Source: Bryum argenteum
Lineage: Eukaryota > Streptophyta > Bryopsida > Bryales > Bryaceae
Length of the DNA: 64,000 nt
Assembly: GCA_037043015.1 (NCBI GenBank)
Contig: CM073324.1
Location: 18,318,597 to 18,382,596 of the forward strand
Reading direction: 5' to 3'
The notes beneath the pieces were generated by a model. That model saw only the letters and a list, made by a program, of their open reading frames with translations, had not been told where the DNA came from and made no database searches. This document shows positions 26,161 through 35,630 of the stretch, piece after piece; positions within the stretch are counted from its first letter, which is position 1, and the number at the start of each line of letters is the position of its first letter. The position numbers were made by a program, and so were the translations under genes.

Positions 26161-27489
26161 ATGGCGTTAACGTTGCTGGAGCTTGTGAGCAAAGCGGTAG
26201 AGAAAGAGGAAGTAGACCCGACGACAGAGAGTGTATGGAGACGGCGGATTGAGCCAGCAGTACCGGAAGAGGAGACGACGACGACAAAAAGCGATGACGA
26301 AGTCGAGGCTGGGTTTGTGCGCATGAACGGAGAATGGGAAGTGATCACGCCAAATCCTCAAGAGGACAAGCTCGTGAGCAAGCTGATGAATATGAAGAAG
26401 CGCGGTACGTTCTCAAAAGCGGAGTTTATTGCAATTGTAAAACCTGCATTAGAGTCGGAGAATTTCAACGTCCCCGACGAGAACGGCGCTGTGGATGGTC
26501 ACATTGCAAAACCGGGAAGGAGCTACGACGAGACGGTTTTTCTCAGGCTCTTAAGGAAAAGAAGAGAACAAATCGGGCAGAGACTACTGGCTGCCATCAT
26601 CACTTGCAGCTTAGGGTTACAGTATTGGGAAGCGCTTCGAGTCTTTATGGAGTTTGGATTGGTGAGCAGCTCCTCTCATCGAGACCTAATTCCGAAGCTT
26701 GTTGAGCATAAGAAAGCCGATTTCCTTTGTTTGTCGTTCCAACACGTCCTCGACCTTTCCGCCTCCGACCTTTTGCTGGCGCTCAAGTTCCTCCTGGATA
26801 ACTCCAACAGCTCGCTTCATGCTTTTGAAGCTCATCGACAAGAGTGGCGGAAAGCTGCATCCGCCTCTATTGCCTACAATGTCAGAGAGAGAGACTTTGC
26901 CATGAAACGAGACAAAGCTCAACCTCAGGATGCAATTCTTCCAGCAGAGAGTGAACCTGTCGAGGACAGAATGGATATAGGCAGGGCAGTGGCATTGGCA
27001 ATGGCAGTGGACGGATTTCAGGGATGGGAGACATGCATGCATACATTGTTAGCATCAGGGCAGGACGAAGCAATTCTTGCAGCAATTATCGAAGAGCTGG
27101 ATACTTCGGAAGCTGTGAAGTTGCTTCAGTACCTTCGGAAGTGGCTCGATCGATACGAGAATCGGCTCTCTCGGTATCCATCGCCATCAGTAGAGCCAGG
27201 TAAGCGAGGCAAGCTTGCTTACAATGTTCCTTCCTTGCAGATAGTCATTCACTGGGTCAACATGATTTTAGATGGACAATATACAAAATGTGTGTTGTCT
27301 CCAGAAATTTTGCCTGAGTTAGTTGCCATTCAAAACTCCGTGAAGGCCGTTGTTGCCATTGGTAGTAGAATCATTCCGTTGGTAGGCACTGTTGAGCACA
27401 TACGGCGTAACATTCCTCTGCCTGCCCCTGCCCATCAGAATGCTTCACGGCGATCTGCCTATACTATTGAGTACCTCGATATCAGTTGA
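26161..27489 (+). CDS. NOL11-like nucleolar protein, C-terminal region only
   Basis: An intronless frame of 443 residues starts at AAAATGGCG (MALTLLELVSKAVEKEE); an in-frame ATG seven codons upstream has poorer context. The N-terminal 70 residues are acidic and low-complexity. The rest is helical, and LLQYLRKWLDRYENRLSRY followed by PSLQIVIHWVNMILDGQYT resembles the helical C-terminal domain of NOL11 (human homologue of yeast Utp8), a component of the t-UTP part of the small-subunit processome needed for pre-rRNA transcription and processing. The usual N-terminal beta-propeller (about 400 residues) is absent here and was not found upstream. A telo-box promoter supports a ribosome-biogenesis role. 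The assignment is by recognition of pattern, so moderate. Confidence 0.55.
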   Translation: MALTLLELVSKAVEKEEVDPTTESVWRRRIEPAVPEEETTTTKSDDEVEAGFVRMNGEWEVITPNPQEDKLVSKLMNMKKRGTFSKAEFIAIVKPALESENFNVPDENGAVDGHIAKPGRSYDETVFLRLLRKRREQIGQRLLAAIITCSLGLQYWEALRVFMEFGLVSSSSHRDLIPKLVEHKKADFLCLSFQHVLDLSASDLLLALKFLLDNSNSSLHAFEAHRQEWRKAASASIAYNVRERDFAMKRDKAQPQDAILPAESEPVEDRMDIGRAVALAMAVDGFQGWETCMHTLLASGQDEAILAAIIEELDTSEAVKLLQYLRKWLDRYENRLSRYPSPSVEPGKRGKLAYNVPSLQIVIHWVNMILDGQYTKCVLSPEILPELVAIQNSVKAVVAIGSRIIPLVGTVEHIRRNIPLPAPAHQNASRRSAYTIEYLDIS

Positions 27490-28189
27490 TATCGCTCATT
27501 TTTGATACCTGACATAAAGTAAAGATTTGATTTCACGTCTTTCGTTGTCCGCTGAAGTGCATGGTGTCACTTCTTTTCTTTGCAACTTTCAGCAGAAATA
27601 TTGTGCTTGTTCTGGACTTCATGAATCTCAGTAGGCAACCCCAGCCTTTTGACGATCAGACTATGAGTACCTCGATACCAAATTTTATCATAATTTTCTT
27701 GTACTTCACATAAAGCTGATTCAATTCTCGAGGTTTTATCACGTTTCACGCGTCATCTGATCAGGAATGTGAAGGTTGCTGTCGCTTCCTTCGTTGATAA
27801 GTTCTTTGCGATGTCATTGCTTTTTCTACCAGAGATATTATAAGTTACTGTAGGCAACTTCAGTTTGATGTAAAGTTTAAATTCACAACGGAGTCATCTT
27901 TCTGTACGCAAATTTGAGTGGTTGAGGAGCTGAGAACAGTTTTAGAATTTTATATGTGATTTTTGAATGTTTTTCATTTATGTTTTATTCAATCGAAGGT
28001 CTTAGAATAAATCACAAATGAAAACCATTCATTTGAATTTACATAGAAATAAGTTCATCCTGAGAACGTGGCAAATCAAGTTGAGTCTAAACAAAAATTC
28101 AATTTCTCACCTTGAGGGCTGATTGGAAACTCATCACAAAACCACTCCATCTCAAAATTTTAGAGGGAGCAAGTATTTTTGAACATTCA
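27490..28189. other. 3' flank of the NOL11-like gene
   Basis: Contains short repeated pieces (GAGTACCTCGATA occurs at the gene end and again near 27666; TTTGATTTCACGTCT and GGTTTTATCACGTTTCACG are similar), suggesting a diverged tandem duplication of the 3' flank. No gene found. Confidence 0.4.
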
Positions 28190-29835
28190 ACAATGAGCTC
28201 AAGTATCTAAAGAACAACTTTAGGTACTCATATCAATTTTGCAAGTGAAAACGAACATTGTAATTGAAGCACAAAGTGACAGTGGTCAATTGTAGATGGA
28301 GCATGTAGATTTTTAGTTCTTTGAAAAAATTTACCAAAAAGAAACAATTTTTTGCACAAATACTCTAAAACACTCCGATGTGGTTCCAACGCCTTTTACA
28401 AATTGCAATTCCGATTATTATTGAGTACACAGGCACATTTCAATTTTTTTTCAAAAACTGCCTTCAAATGCAGTTCGAGTTATTTCTGTACTCCACTGTA
28501 CAGTCCCCTCCAAGATAGATGAGATGATAGATAGAAACTCCGGTCCCTTTCTAAGGGGCCGACGTGAATGAAGTGTCCGTTCGTAATGCTAATATCCCGA
28601 TGGCCACCGGACAAGGGGAAATTGGAACAATACTACTTCCCCCTCTCGAGGGTGGACACTATAACTACGCTAGTTTCTAGCCTAGTTACAATTGCCTTGA
28701 AGATACTTGACATAGTATCCCCCCAAAGGGCTTTGAGGTACCCATACAACAAGGTCCAAAGACCCCACAATAGTTGGGTGGACTATAGTGGTGAGCACCA
28801 CGCCGGCATGGGGAATAGAACCCACGACCTCCTCATTGGGGGCCTAAGCCCTAACCACCAAGCCAAGGCTTGTGGTGCCTTCATCCCCTCCAAATGATTT
28901 ACGAATTCAGCATTCAAGGACAATTTTCCTATCAACTTTGAACATTGCTTGTGCACTCAAAAATGATCCAATTTCAAAACCGTGAAATGCGTTGCAACAA
29001 CAATGAAGACTACTACATCTTTGACATGATTGCACACATTTGACAATGAAAGGAATATAAACGATTAGAAATACTTCATACACTATCGACAAACAAGTGT
29101 TACCATTCTTTGCTTCAATTTGAATGTTCATTCTAGCTTGCAAATTTGAATTGAGCTTGCAATTTTGTTCTTTAGATATTGTAGATCATTCTAATGCATG
29201 ATTTGTATCACTTCTACTTCATGCTACAATCTGGAGCGGAGTCTTAAATATTCTTGATATTTAAAGAATTTCTGTGAAAGCTAGTAAAAGCCCTTCCCAC
29301 TCCTCAACAATGTTGCACTAGGGAGTAAAGGATGGTGCGTGAGACATTGAGTAATATCTCTCAAGAATTGATTACTAAGCTCAGATATGTCTGTTATTCT
29401 TGCCGATTTTAAGGAATGACTTATCAATCTACTATAAATACTATGTAATACCTTTACAAAAATTGCTCCACACCACAACACGAGAGGAAGAGATACAAAT
29501 CATGCATCACAAATAAGCTATGGTATCTAAAGAACTAAGTTCTAAGCTCATTTCAAATTTGCAAGTTAGAATGAACATTCAAATTGAAGCAAAGAATGGT
29601 AATACTTGTTTGTGCATAGTGTGTGAAGTATTTGTAATTTTTTTATTCCTTTCATTGATGAAAGTGTACAATTGTATTGAAAATGTAGTAATCTTCATTG
29701 TGGTTGCGACGCACTTTACGGTTTTGAAATCGGATCATTTTTGAGTGCGCAAGCAATGTTCAAAGTTAGTGGAGAAACTATCCATGAGTGCTGAATTCGT
29801 AAATCATCTTGAGGGGACTGTACATTCATTTGGAA
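28190..29835. repeat. Three related copies, two in head-to-head inversion
   Basis: A roughly 300-bp sequence (ATCTAAAGAAC, then CAAATTTGCAAG, GAATGAACATTCAAATTGAA, later GGTTTTGAAAT, GGATCATTTTTGAGTG, ending GAGGGGACTGTACA) is present on the plus strand from 29516, on the minus strand from 29186 downward, and more diverged on the plus strand from about 28190. The minus copy is split by the SINE at 28514-28883. Short frames sharing RMNIQIEAKNGNTCL in the two better copies are incidental to the duplication. Confidence 0.8.
28514..28883 (-). mobile_element. Full-length tRNA-derived SINE
   Basis: Read on the minus strand, the 370-bp element begins TGAAGGCACCACAAGCC, has a Pol III A box (TGGCTTGGTGGTTAGGG, about 28849-28866) and B box (GGTTCTATTCC, 28812-28822; consensus GGTTCRANYCC with one mismatch), and ends with a short ATCTATCATC-type tail. 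A perfect 10-bp target-site duplication TCCCCTCCAA flanks it at 28504-28513 and 28884-28893. Five further copies occur in this window. Near the 3' end a hairpin GGCCCCTTAGAAAGGGACC is conserved. It has no coding capacity and would rely on a LINE for movement. Confidence 0.88.
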
Positions 29836-29961
29836 CAATGAGATTGGTATATTCATGAGTTTTGGTGCTTTCAAATGCTTACCTCTATAGAACAGTGAAA
29901 AAGTAGGACAAAATTTTTACCTAGAGGAGAAATTAATTACAAACTTATGATGCATAGAAAA

Positions 29962-30747
29962 TCAAGGGTCTGTTGCGATAGTCAAGTTTTTGCATTTTCC
30001 ACATATTTGGTTTGACATACCCTCGTAGCTTACCCTTTGATCAAACCACCTATTGTCAATGGCCAACGGAAGACTCACTGATCCTGGCAAGAACCTCACA
30101 TCTTCTACAAGAACACGGATTTTTGGTGGATACCCCCTTTGTATATTGGTCGCCTTATCACTTTGCCACACAACACGTCCTATTGTATTTGCAATATACT
30201 CTAAGTAGGGGTAGTAAAGTCTTGGTAGATCAGGAAATAGAACCCACATAAGGGAAGCCTCTCCTGGTGGAGGGCTAAAATTAGGTGTCCATGCATGTAG
30301 GAACATGATGTGGTGGTCACAATCAACAGGACTTAGGGCAAATGCCTTGTCAGCCCCTTCTTTGGTAGTAAATGTCATTGAAAAGTATCCTTGCATAAGA
30401 AGGGACACCTCAGTGATTAAAATTTCAGGAGGATTTACAAGATATTTGTCGACCCATGTTTCTATGTCCTCTAAAAGTGGGTTTTCGCCGGCTATATGGC
30501 CAATTAAGGTCACTTTTCCAATTGTTGTTGCATTTATTCTAAGTTGCTCAAGAATATCTGGTGGAAAAATAACAGGGTGTAAGCCAGCTTGTGATATATC
30601 AGCTTCAAATGGAGGTGTTATAGATGTGCTTGCACCGGATGATAATTTATCAAGTTCAGATGGGGGTGTTGTGGATGTACTTGCATCACTTCCATTATCA
30701 ATCTTTGAGGTTGTTTCCATGTTCCTCGAATTGTAACATGTCTTCAT
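29962..30747 (-). CDS. Orphan LINE ORF1 protein (DUF4283 with truncated zinc knuckle)
   Basis: A 261-residue frame. Residues about 90-250 match the plant L1-type ORF1 layout: an RNA-recognition-like DUF4283 region (SLLMQGYFSMTFTTKEGADK, then LHAWTPNFSPPPGE, MWVLFPDLPRLYYPYLEYIA, IGRVVW) followed by VSYEGMSNQICGKC, the start of a CCHC_4 zinc knuckle. The frame ends just after CGKC, so the His and last Cys of the knuckle are missing. The N-terminal 60 residues are Ser/Thr/Pro-rich with a duplicated STTPPSELD / SITPPFEAD motif. No endonuclease or reverse transcriptase follows on the minus strand. It is either a truncated LINE remnant or a stand-alone derivative; the intact frame is unusual for junk. 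Confidence 0.7.
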   Translation of the reverse strand: MKTCYNSRNMETTSKIDNGSDASTSTTPPSELDKLSSGASTSITPPFEADISQAGLHPVIFPPDILEQLRINATTIGKVTLIGHIAGENPLLEDIETWVDKYLVNPPEILITEVSLLMQGYFSMTFTTKEGADKAFALSPVDCDHHIMFLHAWTPNFSPPPGEASLMWVLFPDLPRLYYPYLEYIANTIGRVVWQSDKATNIQRGYPPKIRVLVEDVRFLPGSVSLPLAIDNRWFDQRVSYEGMSNQICGKCKNLTIATDP

Positions 30748-33194
30748 AGTTATGTCAAAATTTGGTTGTCAGAAAACTAAAACATGTTTTTTCTTACCAT
30801 ATTAATCAATTTAGTTCACTAAGACAATTTTAGAGCTCTGAAAATTATACTATCTCATTGTCTAACCATGATGATACATTCTTTAATAAGTATCATAAAA
30901 AAATGACAAAAATCTGACATTTGTATATCATATATTGATTTATGAAAGTATATAATTGTCACCATTATCTTGCAATGTGAATTTTAGAAAACACAAAAAT
31001 GAGAAAAAAATCACAAAGGCTTATGTACTAGAACATTATATTCTCCACTAAATGACACACTAAGATATATAAGAGATTATGCATACTACATAGCACACTA
31101 AGAAATGGAAACATAAATCAAATATCATTAGTTGTTGTACAAACTCCAAAAATATTAGGTCTCAAAATTCTTCTATCACACTTTTGATCATTTTTTCAAC
31201 CCATAGGAGCAAGGTACCCAAGAATCTTACTTCTTGTTGCTAAGATTGAAAATAGCATCAACCATCCGGCTTGTACAAATTGTTGGTGGTAACAAGTATT
31301 CAAAGTGAGAGTGTAAGCTTAACATTGTTATTTACAAATTCTAATATCTATCAAAATTTCAATTTAACCTCAACATCAATACTAGAAATAGAATATTTTG
31401 CAACACTTCCAACAAAAAATTCAACCTAATGTTCTCTAACTAAAAGAAAAAGAAAAAGAATGAAAATTTAGTGGTAGTTTTACTCTCTCCTATCCTCCTC
31501 CTATCTTCTCTCCCCCTACTCCCCTACCCCTACCTCACTCCCTCCTACCTCTCTCTCTCCTGCAATACTCCTCCCTTTCACCTTCAAAATATGATACTAA
31601 ACACCTATTTTTTACGTAAGTGACCTTTCAAGAGATGTGTCTTTTCAACATTGTTCAATATGTACCCAATAATATACTTATATGGTTCCTCTCCTCATGA
31701 ATTTGGTCATTGTCAATCTAACTAAAGCTTACAAGTCTATTAAGAAGTTTGAGATGTTTAAAGAGCCAATTAAGTGAACTAATTGTTTTGAATACATGCT
31801 AATTTTCAATGAATGATACAATAGTCATTCGATTAAGGATTACTTTTTTTTCTCATCTCCAAGGTTAATCTTCAAATCTTGCAACACCTTTTTGGAGGAT
31901 GAAATTTGTAGCAAAGATTTACAAACAATGTTCCATTGTTAAAAAATGGGTACTGCAATGTTAATCATAAATTAAACCTCAAGATTCAAAGCATCTACAA
32001 GTAGTTAATAGAACTAGGCACTACAAATTTAAAAAGTTTTGATTGTGTGGTACAACTATTAGCCCCTAAAGGTCCTTGAAACCGGAAATGAGTTTTAGTT
32101 GTTTTGGCAATTTTGCATCAATTTCACAAATAGTTAATATCAACTATTGAAACCTAACGTGACACTTGTAGTTGTAGTTAGCTTCAAGACCATACAATTC
32201 TAAGTACTAGGAAGTGCAAACAATTCATCCATATCTCTATTTGTACAAAGAAGTAGAACCTTGCAAAAAACACAATATCTTTTAAGGGTCAAGTAGAGTG
32301 GAAAGAGATAACTTATTGAAGCAATTTTGAGCTTTGAAATACATCGAGGACATATTTGTCCTACTTAACAATTCAGGGTTGGTGATAACAAATGAAAAAA
32401 ATTGACAAAAATGAAAAGAAAAAAGTAAAAAAAGTAAAAAAAGTAAAAAAGTAAAAAAGTAAAAAATCACATTCTATATATAAATTATCATAATTATATA
32501 TTAGTTTCATCGTTAAATTCACTCAAAAATCTAGGGTTGAGGATCCCAATGAGCCTAAAATTGTCAAAATAAAATAAAATCACGCCATTAAATTCTGAAA
32601 AACCTGCACACGGAAATAGAGCCAATAAAAACATTTCCAACGTCCTTATACGAATTTTGAAAGACCAATTAGAAAGTTCCGTGTTGGGTGGCCCAACGCC
32701 CAGCCACCCGAGCCACGTACCCACCAACCCGACCGACCATCCACCAAAACCACCCAACTTCCTAGATATTTCTCTCCGAAATCTACCAATCCAGAGACTT
32801 GCCTCTCTGCCTTCCTCCCTTCAAGGCTTCTCTCTCTCGCCTTCTTTATAATTCCCTCACGCCATCGCCGTCTTGTTCCACTTCTGCAGAGCTCAACCGG
32901 CCACAGCCCCATTGCAGTGAGCCCCTTTGGCGTTAGTCTCCTTTAAATTCCCGTTTCCTTGCTTCTTTTGCTTTTGATTTTGCTCGAAACGGCCCACTTA
33001 GGGTTACATGGATTGCCGCATTCTTTGCACCATATATTGCTGCGTTTACGGTTTGAATTGTCAGGAGGTTAGCCTCTTTTTTATGCTTATACATAGCGTT
33101 TCGACGCTTTCAATTGTGGTGTAACAGGTGGTTGATTCTTTGTGCCGCAATTGAAGGAGTGGTTTATTGTTTGGATCTGAAGTAGTTTGGAGCA
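30748..33194. other. Intergenic DNA with CT-rich and A-rich tracts
   Basis: Contains a pyrimidine-rich tract (about 31480-31580), an AAAAAAGT-type microsatellite on the plus strand (about 32420-32466), and GC-richer leader-like DNA from 32.65 kb with two pyrimidine blocks that is probably the promoter and 5' untranslated region of the Cue-like gene. Near 32060 TTAGCCCCTAAAGGTCC may be a lone TTAA-family end. No other gene recognised. Confidence 0.5.
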
Positions 33195-33779
33195 ATGTCT
33201 GCGGCGGTGATTCGGAAGCGGTCTCACTTTGAGGAGCAGCAAAGTTCGCCACTCCGGAGCAAGCGATTACGTCTCGGCGGATCGCCCGTGCGGTCGCCGG
33301 ATCATGCCGAGAGGCTGTCCTCCGGAGCGGCGGAAACAAGCGGCTACTATAATAACGATCAATCGGAGGCAGAAGGATGGGTGGAGCATTTGGTGAAGGA
33401 GATGTTAAGCGGGAGAGGAGACTTCAACGGCGTTCACGTTCGGGGAAAGCAGGTTTTGGAAGCGGTGGAGAAAGCAGTAGCGTCCCGATCCTCCCATGCC
33501 ATGGAGGCATTGCAGAAAGAGAACGCGGATTTGAAGGACAAGATGCAGGTGATGCTTCGCGAGGGCCATATCCTGAAACGAGCAGTGGCGATCCAACATG
33601 AACGGCAGCAAGAACATGAAGGATGCGCTCGGGAGTTGCAACAGGCTAAGCATATTATTGGACAGTACCAGGAGCAAGTGCGTTCTTTGGAATTGAACAA
33701 TTACACTCTGCAGATGCACTTGCGTATGGCTCAAGATGCTAGCTCCATGCCTGCTCGCTATCACCCTGATGTCTACTAA
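33195..33779 (+). CDS. Cue-like coiled-coil protein of plants
   Basis: An intronless frame of 194 residues from the ATG at 33195. The N-terminus is basic and Ser-rich (RSKRLRLGGSPVRSPDHAER, a likely nuclear localisation signal). A central helical segment follows (WVEHLVKEML), then a coiled coil (about residues 108-175; ALQKENADLKDKMQVMLREG, LQQAKHIIGQYQEQVRSLEL) and a conserved C-terminus LRMAQDASSMPARYHPDVY. This layout and ending recall the plant family annotated as ubiquitin-system Cue-like proteins (Arabidopsis At5g32440 group), whose biochemical role is not established to my knowledge. Length fits that family. Identification rests on remembered family features. Confidence 0.6.
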   Translation: MSAAVIRKRSHFEEQQSSPLRSKRLRLGGSPVRSPDHAERLSSGAAETSGYYNNDQSEAEGWVEHLVKEMLSGRGDFNGVHVRGKQVLEAVEKAVASRSSHAMEALQKENADLKDKMQVMLREGHILKRAVAIQHERQQEHEGCARELQQAKHIIGQYQEQVRSLELNNYTLQMHLRMAQDASSMPARYHPDVY

Positions 33780-35630
33780 TCCCTTGCTGGAGTCACATTC
33801 ATGTGATTAGGGTTGATTTTAGGGTTTGAAGAGTTCGCCCTGCCCACAATTTCGGAGGATTTGAGCCTTCAATCGCCATTGATGAAGTACGTCATCTTTG
33901 AATGACTATTTCACAGGTGGCTGCTGCTATCCGTAATTGAGGTGGAGGATATCTACTGATCTAACCAGCTTCTTCTATGATAGGTTTTTACGACTTTGAA
34001 AAGAAGTATTAGAAGTTTATAGGAAGAAAGATAGGAAGGTTTTGTGCGTTGAAACGAACCTTTCTTGCATGAAGGCGATAATTTTGATGTTTACTGACAT
34101 CAGGTAGAGCCACTTTTCTGGTGAACATTCATGTGATCAGGGTTGTTAGCCGGGCCTGAAAACAATACGTCAACTTCGATTGACATTATTACAGGTTGCT
34201 GCTATGAAGGAGGTATGCAGGTAGTAGTATCCAAGCATGATAGGGTTTTACAATTTTCAAATGTTGACATTAGAGCTATATAGTGAGGGAAGGCCATCGC
34301 TTTGAAAGTTGATAATTGTGGCAAACTCTCTGATTAAAAGGTAATATCTGAAGTGTGGTTTTGAGAAGCTTCGGCGTCTGTGGCCTCTCTCGCTTGACTC
34401 ATGCTTGTATGATAGGTTTAGATCTTTTACATGCTGATATCAAAAATTCGGATGAACGAAAGATTTTTGCTCTGCACCGAAACGTAAATTTGGCATGTTT
34501 CTTGATGAGAAAGTAATTTCCATTGTGTGGCTTTGAGAACTATCCTTCTATGGATTGATGGGAAAGCTTCGGTGTCTGCTCTCTTTCATTCGCTTGATCT
34601 AGAGTAGCATTTGAGATATAGTTTGAGGGACGTCTTGAATATGGATGATTTTTATTTCATTTCAATCAATAACTGATTAGTATATTTCTTCTTCCTTGCA
34701 CCCCAATTTTCCTTGGCATGTTGTCGCACTAGTTGAATGTGCATTAAGTCCATAATTCACAGCCAAAATTGACCACCCTCAATCTGTGCATCTTTAGTAA
34801 ACAGCTGTTTCATTCAATTCGATTCAATGAAGGTATCCTGCTCAAAACCTGAGGGGAAGAATTTTGATGTGTGCTCATGCATATATTCATTCAAATGTTG
34901 GAGAACATTTTTCCAGAATTAACCTCGATACTACTTATGTTTCAATCTGCTCTTTCAAATGCTTGAGAGAAGCTCTCACAGTAAACATTCTACATGATAT
35001 TGGACTCGTGTGGTGAAACAGTAATTGACCCAAGAATGTAGTCACGAGGTAGATACCTCCTGACAATAATCTACCCTGATTATGAAAGCGGAATTGCACT
35101 TCAATGTTCTTCGTGAATACAGGATACCATCCGATTGTGAAATTGGCTATACAAGATTGCAAACCTGGATACACTGCCAAAACAACTGAGAGCTAAAATA
35201 AGTTATATACGTCAATCAAAAACATTCTTTGTTGCAATTCGATCATGATGAAGTTGACAAAAAAACATGCAACCAGCTGGTATGATACTCATACGCAATT
35301 TCAAAATAACATGTGACATTAGAGTTAAATAGGCAATACAAACTCATAGACATACTAGAAGAAAAATTGTCCGGTACAACTTCTTCACAATGACTCAAAA
35401 CACTTGTGTTACAGTCACGTAAGACAATTACAGATTCTCTCAAATGCAATTCAGCCTCAATAATAAAAAGGCTGAGATTCAATTTCTATGAGTGGAATTA
35501 ATTCCAACAACTTCACAATAAATGAATGATCTACCCACAATGAACCCATCTTGTAATAAATAAAAGTTGGACCCTCTTATCACGAACCTGGCTAGCTTAA
35601 CAATGTTATACAGAAAACTACTTACAGCGA
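33780..35630. repeat. 3' flank with three diverged repeat units
   Basis: Between 33.9 and 34.6 kb three segments each contain ATGATAGG.TTT.., a TTGA/CTGA-CAT motif and GAA.CGAA, with AAGCTTCGG.GTCTG recurring at about 34367 and 34565, consistent with old tandem duplications. No gene is recognised; 34.7-35.6 kb shows nothing else. Confidence 0.4.

Noticed and set aside
30012..30736. Plus-strand frames opposite the LINE ORF1
   Set aside because: The minus frame has the DUF4283 layout; the plus frames have no recognisable features.
32060..32090. Another TTAA-family element
   Set aside because: A single end-like sequence (TTAGCCCCTAAAGGTCC) without a partner end or core.
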